A stretch of DNA of 64,000 nt from JANXLO01 sp038231295 (GCA_038231295.1 JBBRLP010000006.1:1-64000), one strand, 5' to 3'; numbered from the stretch's first letter, positions 52,197 to 61,121 are shown. Notes: generated from the sequence alone by a model not told the origin. Numbers and translations: made by a program.

Positions 52197-53051
52197 TTAA
52201 TGACCGGCGTACCAGTCGTAGCCGCGTTCGGCCCAGTAGTCTTTGGGGCGTTCGTCGGTGTAGCGAATGGTGCCGATGCGCTGGATGTTCTTGATGCCGT
52301 ACTTGACGGGGATGGCAAGGCGCAGGGGAGCGCCATGATCGAGCGGCAGGGCTTCGCCGTTCATCTCGTAGCAGAGCAGAGTCTGCGGGTGGATGGCGCT
52401 CGCGATGTCCAGGCCGACGTAGTATTCGCCGTCTGGGGTCTCCAGCGCGACGTACTGCGGCAGGTCGTCGAGGCGATTCTCCAGGTCTACGGGCTGCCCG
52501 CTCTTCGTGGGCGGCGGATATTTTTTGAGGAATTCCGCGAAGCGCGCTCCGCCCCAGTTGACGACATCGGCCCAGCCTTCGATACACTTCAGTTCGACCG
52601 TCATGTCCCTCTTCGTGAAGGCTTTGATGGCGTCTATCGTCAGACGCACGGCGGGTGTCTCGTCTCCCTCCTTCGTCGCGGCGGACATATCTTTGAGGCC
52701 AAGCAGTTTCAGTTGCCATGTATCCGGGTCGAACTCGGCGGGCAGCCCGACCTCAGCGTTCAGGCGCGGCTCTTTGGCGGCGCTTCTCTCGAAGGTGGGA
52801 ACCGGTCGGCCGTCGCGGAAATAGGCACGGGCCAGTTTCTCGTTGGTCTCCAGCGCACGGCGGAACGGCCAGGCCACGTCGTTCTCCACGCCCGGTTTCA
52901 GCTCTTTCAGCCACCACCAGCCGCTGCTCGCGACGGCCACCGTCGCCGCGCCGAGCAGAAAACTGCGCCGCGACATCCGGCGTATCTGCCGCTCCGCATC
53001 TTCATCCGAAAGCGCCTCCGACAGTTTGGGCAGTTGTTTTGGTTCGCTCAT
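52197..53051 (-). CDS. Tat-exported molybdopterin-dependent oxidoreductase (SUOX/MsrP fold)
   Basis: 284 residues, last gene of a five-gene operon. The Tat signal RRMSRRSFLLGA follows a 25-residue cytoplasmic-type N-terminus. The Moco fold shows in ELKCIEGWADVVNWGG, with the Mo-ligand Cys, and LALPLDHGAPLRLAIPVKYG-like blocks (here EALPLDHGAPLRLAIPVKYG). The single-domain form resembles MsrP/YedY. It would accept electrons from the membrane cytochrome b encoded two genes upstream. Candidate activities include methionine sulfoxide or another sulfoxide or N-oxide. Its start overlaps DUF1003 by 4 nt. Confidence 0.88.
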   Translation of the reverse strand: MSEPKQLPKLSEALSDEDAERQIRRMSRRSFLLGAATVAVASSGWWWLKELKPGVENDVAWPFRRALETNEKLARAYFRDGRPVPTFERSAAKEPRLNAEVGLPAEFDPDTWQLKLLGLKDMSAATKEGDETPAVRLTIDAIKAFTKRDMTVELKCIEGWADVVNWGGARFAEFLKKYPPPTKSGQPVDLENRLDDLPQYVALETPDGEYYVGLDIASAIHPQTLLCYEMNGEALPLDHGAPLRLAIPVKYGIKNIQRIGTIRYTDERPKDYWAERGYDWYAGH

Positions 53052-53611
53052 CGTGCGTCACTCCTCGTTGTTACTTCCCAGCGGAGCAGGCGGTTCTCCG
53101 CTTCCAGCTTTTCCAGATGCGTGTGAATGCGGAGCAGCATCGTCTCCATTTCCAGAATACGGCGGTAGGTATGGACGCTCACCTCGTAGTCCAGTTCGGC
53201 GCGTTTGTCGGCGTGCAGGTTCTGCCGATTCTGTCGTATAAGGACGAAGCCGCTGATAAAGATCGCCTCCACTGCCAGCAGCAGCCCAAGCAGCGAAAAC
53301 GGGTAGCCGTCGAAACGCGCCATGAGCGCGAGAACGCCCGTATTCAGCAGCACCCATAGCCCGATCCAGAGGCCATGCAGCACAAAAAAGTGGGGCTTGG
53401 CGATGAACCCGGTGACCCGCTCCGCCAGCGATTCGTGCCAGCGGGCCTCCGCTTGTATCTCCTCCGTGACATACCGGAACTCGCCCAGCGCCTTGTGGCA
53501 GGCATTGTTGGCGCAGAAGACGGCATCGGGCGCGTTCTTCAGACCGCACATCGGGCAGACGAGCGGTGCGGAGGACGCGGCTTCGGTTGGGGGCAGGGCA
53601 GTTTCGCTCAC
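53048..53611 (-). CDS. Zinc-ribbon DUF1003 membrane protein
   Basis: 187 residues. An N-terminal zinc-ribbon-like CPMCGLKNAPDAVFCANNAC precedes DUF1003: ITGFIAK-type ERVTGFIAKPHFFVLHGLW, membrane helices around VLHGLWIGLWVLLNTGVLAL and LLGLLLAVEAIFISGFVLI, then the family's QNRQNLHADKRAELDYEV. A C-terminal coiled coil ends the protein. The function of DUF1003 is not known to me. It overlaps its neighbours by 4 nt on both sides, so it belongs to the redox operon. Confidence 0.88.
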   Translation of the reverse strand: MSETALPPTEAASSAPLVCPMCGLKNAPDAVFCANNACHKALGEFRYVTEEIQAEARWHESLAERVTGFIAKPHFFVLHGLWIGLWVLLNTGVLALMARFDGYPFSLLGLLLAVEAIFISGFVLIRQNRQNLHADKRAELDYEVSVHTYRRILEMETMLLRIHTHLEKLEAENRLLRWEVTTRSDAR

Positions 53612-54312
53612 AGGGGTTTCTCTTCCGCCGCGACCACCTCATAGCCGGTAATCATGGCGCGGAAGTTGTTCCAGCCCGCCCGGATCACCTGCATGATGTG
53701 GATACCGAAGAAACCGACATAGCCCATTGTCAGCCAGAAATGGAAGAACCGCGCCAGCGTGTAGCCGCCGAGCAGGGTCGTCACCCACGCGAACTGCACT
53801 GGCTTGTAGATGGCAATGCCCGTCGCCAGCGAGCCGATCCCCATGAGAATGACCGACGTGTAGGCGATCTGCTGCGCCCCGTTGAATTTGCGGCGCGGCG
53901 GGTGATTTTTGCTCAGATGCAGGTCGTGTAGCACCACCTGCAACGCCTCTTTCAGCGTGTTCCGGTTCGGAACCAGATACCGCCATTCGCCTGAAATCGC
54001 CGTATAGAGGACATAGAGCAGGCCATTCAGGAAAAATATCCACATGAACAGGAAATGCCAGGCCATTCCCGTCGCCAGTTTGTGGTCAAGGGTGTAGAGC
54101 GGCATATCCGCTTTCGAGCCTAAATTCGCCGCAGGATGGTAAAACGCATCCGGGAAGAACTTGAACAGGGTATGGCTGCCGAAGCCGACGCGATAGATGT
54201 CGTTGGCCCAGTAGATGAGCAGGCCGCTCCAGATCATAATCGCCAGCACCGGAAAGTTGATCCAGTGGAACCAGCGAATCGCCAGCGGATGCTTTTTTTC
54301 GAGTCGTTTCAT
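53608..54312 (-). CDS. Cytochrome b561-type membrane subunit
   Basis: 234 residues from ATG 54312. Four or five membrane helices with heme-type histidines: IRWFHWINFPVLAIMIWSG, GMAWHFLFMWIFFLNGLLYVLY, the second half with YTSVILMGIGSLATG, FFHFWLTMGYVGFFGIHIMQV. This is the di-heme cytochrome b pattern of formate dehydrogenase gamma, hydrogenase and thiosulfate reductase. It likely passes electrons from menaquinol to the molybdopterin enzyme. Starts 4 nt inside the anti-sigma gene. Confidence 0.9.
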   Translation of the reverse strand: MKRLEKKHPLAIRWFHWINFPVLAIMIWSGLLIYWANDIYRVGFGSHTLFKFFPDAFYHPAANLGSKADMPLYTLDHKLATGMAWHFLFMWIFFLNGLLYVLYTAISGEWRYLVPNRNTLKEALQVVLHDLHLSKNHPPRRKFNGAQQIAYTSVILMGIGSLATGIAIYKPVQFAWVTTLLGGYTLARFFHFWLTMGYVGFFGIHIMQVIRAGWNNFRAMITGYEVVAAEEKPL

Positions 54313-54572
54313 AGCCCGGTTCCGTCCTCCGTATTCGCAAGGGCGAGCGCGACCCGGTTCCAGAGTTCGGGCGGGGCTTCCAGTCGGGACAGGCGTTCGC
54401 GCATCTGTGCCAGCAGTTCTTTCTCGAAACCGAACTTGCGGGTACACTGATGGCAGACTTTCAGATGCCGCTCTACACGGCGAATCTCTTCCGCCGTCAG
54501 TTCGCGGTCCAGATAGTCGTCGAGGCGGGCCAGCATCTCTTTACAGGTATATAGATTGATAATCGGGAGCAT
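54309..54572 (-). CDS. Zinc-finger anti-sigma factor (zf-HC2)
   Basis: 87 residues. The HxxxCxxC zinc motif is in ERHLKVCHQC, preceded by a helix around LARLDDYLDRELTAEEI. No membrane helix, so it is a soluble redox-type anti-sigma of the RsrA/ChrR style. It binds the sigma factor encoded immediately before (1-nt overlap) and would release it when zinc or cysteines are disturbed. Confidence 0.92.
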   Translation of the reverse strand: MLPIINLYTCKEMLARLDDYLDRELTAEEIRRVERHLKVCHQCTRKFGFEKELLAQMRERLSRLEAPPELWNRVALALANTEDGTGL

Positions 54573-55177
54573 CAGTCCCCTCCCTTCGTTTTCGGGGATG
54601 GGGCGGCGGACGAGCCGTCCTGCACCAGTTCCCAGAGCGTGCGTTGCAGCACTTTGCGTCCCCGATGCAGTCGGGAACGCACGGTACCCAGCGGGCAGTC
54701 TACTATCTCCGCGATCTCCTGATACGACAGCTCTTCGACGAAGTAGAGCGCGGAGACCACGCGAAACTCTTCCGGCAGACCGGCAATCGCCGTCACCATC
54801 TGCTCCGTCCCGATCCGTTCTAGAACCTGTCGGGCGGGGTCCTGAACGTTTGTAGGGCCGTTCTGCGTCACCTGCATATAGAGATAGAGGTCAGGCGCGT
54901 CGTCCAGACTGGCGATTTCCGGTTCGCGCCGCTTCTTACGGACTTTGTTGAGAAACAGATTGGTCAGGATACGAAAGAACCAGGCCCGAAAGTGGCTGCC
55001 GGGCTGAAAGGTGTGAAACGCCCGAAACGCCTGTATCGCCGTCTCCTGTACCAGATCTTCCGCATCGTCGCGGTTGCGTGTCAGATGCAGCGCCATCCCG
55101 AACGCCGCGCTCATCAGCGGTTTCAGGAGACGTTCGTATTCCTGTCTCAGGGCAGGGGGTAAGACGGTCTCGTTCAT
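54572..55177 (-). CDS. ECF sigma factor, first gene of a redox operon
   Basis: 201 residues. Sigma-2: FGMALHLTRNRDDAEDLVQETAIQAFRAF, then FRAWFFRILTNLFLNKVRKKRR. Sigma-4: LPEEFRVVSALYFVEELSYQEIAEIVDCPLGTVRSRLHRGRK. The stop overlaps the anti-sigma ATG by 1 nt. It likely drives its own operon (anti-sigma, cytochrome b, DUF1003, molybdopterin enzyme). Element B copy 3 lies in the divergent upstream region, so its promoter is at or near that repeat. Confidence 0.95.
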   Translation of the reverse strand: MNETVLPPALRQEYERLLKPLMSAAFGMALHLTRNRDDAEDLVQETAIQAFRAFHTFQPGSHFRAWFFRILTNLFLNKVRKKRREPEIASLDDAPDLYLYMQVTQNGPTNVQDPARQVLERIGTEQMVTAIAGLPEEFRVVSALYFVEELSYQEIAEIVDCPLGTVRSRLHRGRKVLQRTLWELVQDGSSAAPSPKTKGGD

Positions 55178-55346
55178 TCCAGTTTCCTTACGCAGGACAA
55201 TTCAACTCTTTTGCACGTTCCGTTTCGGCCAGACTGAATCCTGTATGGCAAACGAGAAAGGTTGTGTTTCGCTTCGTCGGACCACTCTCGCCCGTCGCTT
55301 CAAGAAACAGAACAACGCGGTCGTGACAAAGGTTCCCAGGGTAAGC

Positions 55347-55720
55347 CGGGGGGCTGGCCGGAGGTTGAAAACCCCCGTCATTACAGTGCAAACGTCTTTC
55401 AGACGGAAATGCCTTGTTGGTTGGCAGGTTTCGGAGGGCGTTACCGGGGGTTGAAAACCCCCGTCATTAAAAAGCAAACGTCTTGCAGACGGAAATGCCC
55501 AGTGGAATGACAGTTTACGGAAGGCCCGGCACAGGAACGTGCCGGGCTGGAAAAAGCGGTCGTCCTACGGACGAAGGGTTCGGATGGCCCTTGTGGTCGG
55601 GGTGAACTGGGAGGAAGAGAGATTGGGTAAGGGATTGGTGCATTTCCGTCTGCAAGACGTTTGCTTTTTAATGACGGGGGTTTTCAACCCCCGGAAAACC
55701 TACCAGGGTTTTCAACCCCC
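55347..55720. repeat. Structured inverted-repeat element B, copy 3 (with duplicated left end)
   Basis: Two left ends are present (55361-55411 and 55446-55497) and one right end (55641-55692), each with the palindrome and a CGTCT..AGACG hairpin. Between them lies the internal module in the copy-1 orientation: CCCGGCAC..GTGCCGGG at 55525-55546, CGTCC..GGACG at 55561-55573. Outer arms CCTACCAGGGTTTTCAACC extend the right side. It fills the divergent gap between the ECF sigma gene and the Sua5 gene. Confidence 0.85.
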
Positions 55721-55752
55721 GAAAAAGCGGGGAATTTGAAGAAGGAGACAGG

Positions 55753-56772
55753 GTGCAAACGCAGACGTGGAGAGTAGACGCGGAGGAGCCGGACGCGGAG
55801 ATTATTGCGCAGTCGGCGGAGCGGCTGCGTCGGGGCGAGTTGGTGGCGTTCCCGACCGAGACGGTCTATGGGCTGGGGGCGAACGCGCAGGATGCCGGGG
55901 CCGTGGCGCGGATATTCGCCGCGAAAGGCCGCCCGTCCCGCAATCCGCTGATCGTTCATGTCCCGGATGCGACGGCGGCGCGGGCGATTGTGGCGGAGTG
56001 GCCGGACGAAGCGGAGAGACTGGCGGAGAGGTTCTGGCCGGGACCGCTGACGCTGGTGCTGCCGCGCCGCGATACGATCCCGGACATCGTGACGGGCGGA
56101 GGGGCGACGGTGGGAGTACGGGTTCCGGCGCATCCGGTCGCGCTGGCCTTGCTGCGGGCCGCACGAATTCCGGTCGCCGCGCCGAGCGCGAACCGCTCCC
56201 TGCAAATCTCCCCGACACGGGCGGAACACGTTTTGCACAGCCTGGGCGGACTCATCCCACTTATCCTGGACGGAGGGCCTACAAGCGGCGGGCTGGAATC
56301 TACCGTCCTGCGCCTGGGGGAGGGCAGACCGCAGTTGCTGCGCCCCGGCCTGCTCACGCCTGCCGAGATCGAGGCGGTCATCGGGCCGATCCTGCGCCCG
56401 GAAGCGCTGACGCTGGCTACCGACGACAGTCCTCTGCCCGCGCCCGGAATGCTGTCGCGCCACTATGCGCCCCGCGCTCCGCTGGAACTGCACACGAACG
56501 GCGCGGCGCGTGTGCGGACGCTGCTTCAGGCAGGCAGACGAGTCGGCTGGCTGACCTTTGCGGCGTCCCTGCCTGCTGATCCCGCGCTCCTCGTCCAGCG
56601 GATGCCCACAGAGCCAGCCGCCTATTCAGCCCGGCTCTATGCGGCGCTTCACGAACTCGATGCCGCCAACGTCGAAGCGATTGTGGTGGATATTCCGCCT
56701 CACGGCGAGGACTGGCTGGCCGTGCACGACCGCCTTCAGCGGGCCGCCACTGCCGAAAATTCCCCGAACTGA
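55753..56772 (+). CDS. tsaC: L-threonylcarbamoyladenylate synthase (Sua5/YrdC family)
   Basis: 339 residues, supplies the intermediate for t6A37 in tRNAs reading ANN codons. YrdC core: VAFPTETVYGLGANAQD, AAKGRPSRNPLIVHV, WPGPLTLVLPR, VGVRVPAHPVALALL, PVAAPSANRSLQISPT, ESTVLRL. The linker PAPGMLSRHYAPRAPLEL then leads to the C-terminal Sua5 domain, so it is the long form. GTG 55753 follows AAGGAG by 5 nt. The upstream repeat means its promoter is likely within element B or between it and the gene. Confidence 0.93.
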   Translation: MQTQTWRVDAEEPDAEIIAQSAERLRRGELVAFPTETVYGLGANAQDAGAVARIFAAKGRPSRNPLIVHVPDATAARAIVAEWPDEAERLAERFWPGPLTLVLPRRDTIPDIVTGGGATVGVRVPAHPVALALLRAARIPVAAPSANRSLQISPTRAEHVLHSLGGLIPLILDGGPTSGGLESTVLRLGEGRPQLLRPGLLTPAEIEAVIGPILRPEALTLATDDSPLPAPGMLSRHYAPRAPLELHTNGAARVRTLLQAGRRVGWLTFAASLPADPALLVQRMPTEPAAYSARLYAALHELDAANVEAIVVDIPPHGEDWLAVHDRLQRAATAENSPN

Positions 56773-56784
56773 AAGGAGAGAACG

Positions 56785-57429
56785 ATGCGCTTTCACTCTG
56801 CACTCTGTCTGCTGGCCCTGGCCGCAATGCCGCTCACAGCCTCTGCCCAGGCCCCCTTGAATGCCCCGCAGATCGCCAGTAAGACGACCAAACCCAACAA
56901 AGCACCAGCAAAAAAGCTGCCCGTCTGGTCACCCACGGCGGCGCTTTCCGCCCGGCTTGCTCCGGAAAAGGAGTTGATGGGCTGGTCTATTCGGCCTCCC
57001 AGGGACTATGTCTTCCTGCAAAAGGCAGACGGGGCTAATCAGGTATATCTTTTTCAGGGTGATGAGCGGCCCGACGGCAGTTCGCCTATCATCCGACTGG
57101 TGATAGGCGATATTCTGGGCAAAGACGCCCGGTCGCATTCCGAAGCGCAGATTCTGGAATCCTACCTGATACAGATTCATCAGCACCATGACAACTGGCA
57201 GTCTACCAAACTGGAAACGGGCCTCATTCGTGGCAGGAAGTTCGTACGGCGGCGCTGGACCGCCACGACCCAACGCCCGGATGGCAGCCCCGCCACTTTG
57301 CATGGAGTGGTCTATCTGACCATCGAAGGCTTACGGTTCTATTCCATCGCCGCGCAGGATACCGAACCGAGGATGAAGACGACCCTGCCCCTTATGGAAG
57401 CCGCCGCACTGACCTATCACAAACGTTAG
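56785..57429 (+). CDS. Secreted hypothetical protein
   Basis: 214 residues. Signal peptide (LCLLALAAMPLTASA) with AAAGGAGAG upstream. The mature part is beta-rich: SIRPPRDYVFLQKA, QVYLFQGDERPDGSSPIIRLVIGDI, KFVRRRWTATTQRPDGS, and TLHGVVYLTIEGLRFYSIAAQD. No known family recognised; lengths and strand spacing recall small secreted lipid- or sugar-binding domains of unknown role. It may be cotranscribed with tsaC (12 bp gap). Confidence 0.6.
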   Translation: MRFHSALCLLALAAMPLTASAQAPLNAPQIASKTTKPNKAPAKKLPVWSPTAALSARLAPEKELMGWSIRPPRDYVFLQKADGANQVYLFQGDERPDGSSPIIRLVIGDILGKDARSHSEAQILESYLIQIHQHHDNWQSTKLETGLIRGRKFVRRRWTATTQRPDGSPATLHGVVYLTIEGLRFYSIAAQDTEPRMKTTLPLMEAAALTYHKR

Positions 57430-57559
57430 GCAGAGTTTCCCAATCAGCCTTCCATGCCCTGCGAACACCCTGTGGCATGAAAATCCCTGACTCCCCAGAA
57501 TTGGGGCCGGGGGCGGAATTGGGGGTGGGGTGGCTATTTTCCCGGTCAGGAGAGGCCCT

Positions 57560-59038
57560 ATGGAGACACAGACCCTTTCGGAACCGCTTCCGATTCTGGA
57601 GCAGGCAGCGAAGCCACGTCGGTCGCTGGCATTCGGCAAACGTGTGGTCGGCGGGATGGCAGCAGGACTGGCGCTCGCTCTGGCTTTTCCCCCGCACGCC
57701 TTGCCCTGGCTGCTGCCGGTTGGGCTGATGGCTCTGTTCTTCCTGCTGGACTCTATGACGCCACGCCAGGCCGCGTATATCGGTCTGGCCTGCGGGGTCA
57801 CGCTCTTCGCCGTCTCCCTGCGCTGGCTGTGGGGAATGTTCGGCCCTGCCGCCGTTTCGCTCTGGGTGTTGGCAGGGGCGTTTCCTGCCCTCTCCTGCGC
57901 CCTCCTTATCGGGTTACGTGCGCGTCTGCCTCGCCTGCCGTTCCCTCTGCTCGCCGCGGTTGTCTGGACAGGGATCGAGTATTTTCGCTCCGAGCCGATG
58001 GTCCCGAACTTTGCCTGGATGGGCGTCGGCTATGCGTTCGTGGATTTCCCGGTGGCAGGTCATGTCGCTGTCTGCATCGGTTCTTACGGCCTCACGTTCC
58101 TGACCATTTTTCTCTGCGCGTCCCTGCTAACACCGGGACGGCCTTTTACTGCGGGCAGACTGCTGTCTCTCGTGGCTCTGCTGATGCTCCTCCTGCCCTT
58201 TCCCACCGCACCGCTCGTTCCTGCCCCGAACGCTTCTCTGCATGTGCGGCTCGTGCAGGCGGCTTCGGAAGACGATGACGACCTGTTCCGTCTCTCGACA
58301 ATCACCCCGCCTGCCGGAACACAGCTTATCGTCTGGCCGGAATACAGTTACGTCAGCGATCCACGGCGTAACCGGAAACTCTGGCATCAGCTTCAGGACG
58401 TAGCCCGCACCCAGAACTGCTGGTTCGTCTTCGGGGCAAAAGACCAGTTCGACCCGCAGGACGATAGCCACTTTCGCAACACCGCTTTCCTGCTCAACCC
58501 GACAGGCTCCATCGTGGGACAGCACGTCAAGAACCATACCGTTCACTTTATCAAAGACGGAGTGGCAGGAACACAGGCGCAGGCATTCCCCACGCCAATA
58601 GGAGTCTTGGGCATCGCCATCTGCTTCGACATGGACTACCCGGACGTGGCAAGGCGACTGGCAAATAACGGGGCCGAAGTCTTGATCGTTCCGAGTGACA
58701 ATCCGCTGGAGTGGGGGCCGGTGCAGCACGCGCAGCACCGACAGATATTTCAGATGCGGGCCGTGGAGTGCGGACGCTGGCTCGCGACGACCGATGTGGC
58801 AGGCAGCACCTTCGTTGTGGCTCCCAACGGCAACATCGTGCAGAGCGTTCGCGATACCGAGCCTGCCTCCCTCACTGCCGTGGTCGGCCTCTCCCGCGAA
58901 CGCACGCTCTTCCTGCGCGGCGGCTGGCGCTTCGGCCAGATCAGCCTCGCCGCGCTTTTACTGCTCCTCGTGTGGGCGGCGCTTCCCAAACACTTCCGGC
59001 GTACAGGCAAGTTAAGTCCTCTAGGCAACCCTCAGTAA
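57560..59038 (+). CDS. lnt: Apolipoprotein N-acyltransferase
   Basis: 492 residues from ATG 57560, with AGGAGAG 5 nt upstream. Several N-terminal membrane helices (about 30-200) are followed by a nitrilase-fold catalytic domain: catalytic Glu in IVWPEYSY, Lys in HVKNHTVHFI, Cys in AICFDMDYPD. Terminal helix ISLAALLLLLVWAAL. It adds the third acyl chain to lipoproteins in the inner membrane. Together with the beta-barrel at 7776 it supports a diderm envelope. The Lys region differs from the enterobacterial consensus. Confidence 0.88.
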   Translation: METQTLSEPLPILEQAAKPRRSLAFGKRVVGGMAAGLALALAFPPHALPWLLPVGLMALFFLLDSMTPRQAAYIGLACGVTLFAVSLRWLWGMFGPAAVSLWVLAGAFPALSCALLIGLRARLPRLPFPLLAAVVWTGIEYFRSEPMVPNFAWMGVGYAFVDFPVAGHVAVCIGSYGLTFLTIFLCASLLTPGRPFTAGRLLSLVALLMLLLPFPTAPLVPAPNASLHVRLVQAASEDDDDLFRLSTITPPAGTQLIVWPEYSYVSDPRRNRKLWHQLQDVARTQNCWFVFGAKDQFDPQDDSHFRNTAFLLNPTGSIVGQHVKNHTVHFIKDGVAGTQAQAFPTPIGVLGIAICFDMDYPDVARRLANNGAEVLIVPSDNPLEWGPVQHAQHRQIFQMRAVECGRWLATTDVAGSTFVVAPNGNIVQSVRDTEPASLTAVVGLSRERTLFLRGGWRFGQISLAALLLLLVWAALPKHFRRTGKLSPLGNPQ

Positions 59039-59208
59039 GAGTGTGTTTTTATTAAAATTACCGACGTTTAGGGGTGGTAATTCGGGTTTTCCCGGCGCTC
59101 GTCGATAATGGTCGCTTTGCTGATTCCTGGAGGCAAATGGTATGCTCATCTGTGTATAGTACGCTAAAAATTTGAGCGTCCCGACACGCGGGACAGAGAC
59201 GGATGCAG

Positions 59209-60375
59209 TCAAGCGGCGACGGCATCGCCCTCCTGACGCGCTTGTTTCTCATAGGCTAAAATGGTGGCAGCATTCTGTTTCTCCAGCGGCGAGAGCGACT
59301 TTTCCGTAAACTTTGGGTCGGGTTTGTACCACTTGAAGCTGCGGAAATAGTCGTTCGACCAGTGGTCGGTGAAGATTTTGCCGTGCCGCGCATAGATCTC
59401 TTCACGCAGTTTATGGGCGTCCTCCAGGAACATATTGGTCATCAGGCGCGGCGACAGGGGCTTTGTCGTCAGGCTGTCGTGCAGGCTGGTTTCGGCCTTC
59501 ACAATGGTCGCGACATTCTGGGCCTCGACAGCAGAGAGCGGCGGCTCACGAGTATCTTTGCCGGGATGGTACCACTCCTCTTCGTTGAAATGCCGCTGTA
59601 TCCACTTCGTGTTGAAAACCTTGCCGCGCCGTGCATAGACCTCGTTTCGCAGCAGCCGAAGCTCATGCAGGCTCAGCCCTTGCAGCAGTACCGGGGTGAT
59701 TGGCGTCTCCTGAAACAGCCCCATATCGCCGGGAGCCAGCGCCAGTTTGCGCTGCTGCTTCTGCGCCGCAGCGATGGTCGCGAGATTCTTGCGCTCGGTT
59801 TCACTCAGAACAGAGGGGCGGTACTTCGAGTCGGGGTGATACCAGTAGCGCTCGGCGAAGAATTTTTGCAGCCAGGGTTGGTCGGTGAACGGTTTGCCGT
59901 GAATGGCCTCGACTTCCGCCCGCATAATCGTCCACTCAATCGCCGAATGATCGCCAAACTCTTTCGCAGCGAATGTCTTGTCACGGTAGAATTTCAGGTC
60001 GCCGGGTTCGATGTAACCGTGCTTGTGAAATTCCGCCTCCTTGATGGCGTCCATATCAGCGCGTTCATTGTCGTTCAGGACGGTCACTCTATATTTTGGG
60101 TCAGGATGGTACCAGCGCCGGGTCTTGAGCCAGTCTTGAATCGCCGCCTCATCGAAGACTCGCCCATGTTTGCCGAAGACGATGCCGCGCATATATTTCA
60201 GCTGCGTCAGCGACAGGTCTTTGAGCTGGTCGGCGGTAATCCGATTATGGACGTAATCGAAACTCTCCCATTTCGCCATCGGGTCGCTCTTCTGTGCGGC
60301 GCAGGGCGTGAGCGCCCCTGCCAGCAGAACCAGCCCCCACCAGACAGCACGTTTGCCCGCAAAACTTCCCTGCAT
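59209..60375 (-). CDS. Secreted multi-YARHG-domain protein
   Basis: 388 residues with a signal peptide (WWGLVLLAGALTPCAAQ). It contains four YARHG-like repeats: FGKHGRVF, AIHGKPF, YARRGKVF and YARHGKIF, each followed by a RWYHPDPKY-like or similar W/Y-rich segment. YARHG is an extracellular domain of unknown binding partner, usually single or double near the C-terminus; four in tandem as the bulk of the protein is unusual. Transcribed with the amidase downstream of the beta-helix gene. Confidence 0.85.
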   Translation of the reverse strand: MQGSFAGKRAVWWGLVLLAGALTPCAAQKSDPMAKWESFDYVHNRITADQLKDLSLTQLKYMRGIVFGKHGRVFDEAAIQDWLKTRRWYHPDPKYRVTVLNDNERADMDAIKEAEFHKHGYIEPGDLKFYRDKTFAAKEFGDHSAIEWTIMRAEVEAIHGKPFTDQPWLQKFFAERYWYHPDSKYRPSVLSETERKNLATIAAAQKQQRKLALAPGDMGLFQETPITPVLLQGLSLHELRLLRNEVYARRGKVFNTKWIQRHFNEEEWYHPGKDTREPPLSAVEAQNVATIVKAETSLHDSLTTKPLSPRLMTNMFLEDAHKLREEIYARHGKIFTDHWSNDYFRSFKWYKPDPKFTEKSLSPLEKQNAATILAYEKQARQEGDAVAA

Positions 60376-60393
60376 TGTGAAACTCCTTTTTCC

Positions 60394-61110
60394 CTATTTG
60401 GCTCCGCCGCCGGATTGTGGCGGGGAGACGAACCGGATTACACCGTCCGCAATGGCCTGCGCCATTTTGCGCTGTCCCTCTTCCGTCTGAATGAACAAGG
60501 CATCGCTTTTATGGCTCAGAACGACCATCTCAATCGTAATGACAGGAACCTGCGAGAAGATCGAACCGGTGAGCGCTCCCTGCTTCCCTCCGATGAAGGT
60601 TTGCGAATCACCGCGCACCCCGCCGTTTTTCAAAACGCTTTCCAGAGCGCTGCCCATTGCCCTGTCCATTGCCGCCGCCGCCGCATGGCTCTCCTCCATG
60701 ACCTGCTGCGACGGCCCGGTCTTGCCCTCCTTCGTACCCTGTCGGTCAGGATAGTAGACCGCATAGCCTTTGTCGGGGCTGGAGTCGCAGTGCAGCCGCA
60801 CCATCAGCGCGGCTCCGGCGCGATTGGCGATCAGAGCGCGTTCTTTGTTCTTCACCAGTTGCTTTTCCGAAGATTTGGTCAGCGTCACCTTGATTCCATG
60901 CGCGGTGAGTATCTTCTGAAGTTTCTGCGCCATCACCCAGTCAATGTGAGTCTCCGTTGTGCCGTTCTGCATCGTCAGACCGCTGTTGATCTCCGACGGA
61001 TGCCCTGGATCAATGCAGACGACGATAGTCTTCTGCGGCGGTGGCTGTGCGGTCACAACTCCGGCAGCCAACAGACAGGCGCAGAGAAGAACAGACAGGG
61101 AAGATCGCAT
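60394..61110 (-). CDS. N-acetylmuramoyl-L-alanine amidase (Amidase_3)
   Basis: 238 residues with a signal peptide (VLLCACLLAAGVVTA). Zinc-dependent fold: VCIDPGHPSE (first His, Glu nearby), MVRLHCDSSPDKG (second His), and the third-ligand/catalytic Glu in TIEMVVLSHKSD. It cuts stem peptides from peptidoglycan in the periplasm, for cell separation or remodelling. It starts 12 bp after the beta-helix lipoprotein and ends 19 bp before the YARHG gene, so the three form a putative operon. Confidence 0.9.
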   Translation of the reverse strand: MRSSLSVLLCACLLAAGVVTAQPPPQKTIVVCIDPGHPSEINSGLTMQNGTTETHIDWVMAQKLQKILTAHGIKVTLTKSSEKQLVKNKERALIANRAGAALMVRLHCDSSPDKGYAVYYPDRQGTKEGKTGPSQQVMEESHAAAAAMDRAMGSALESVLKNGGVRGDSQTFIGGKQGALTGSIFSQVPVITIEMVVLSHKSDALFIQTEEGQRKMAQAIADGVIRFVSPPQSGGGAK

Positions 61111-61121
61111 GGTTTGAATCC

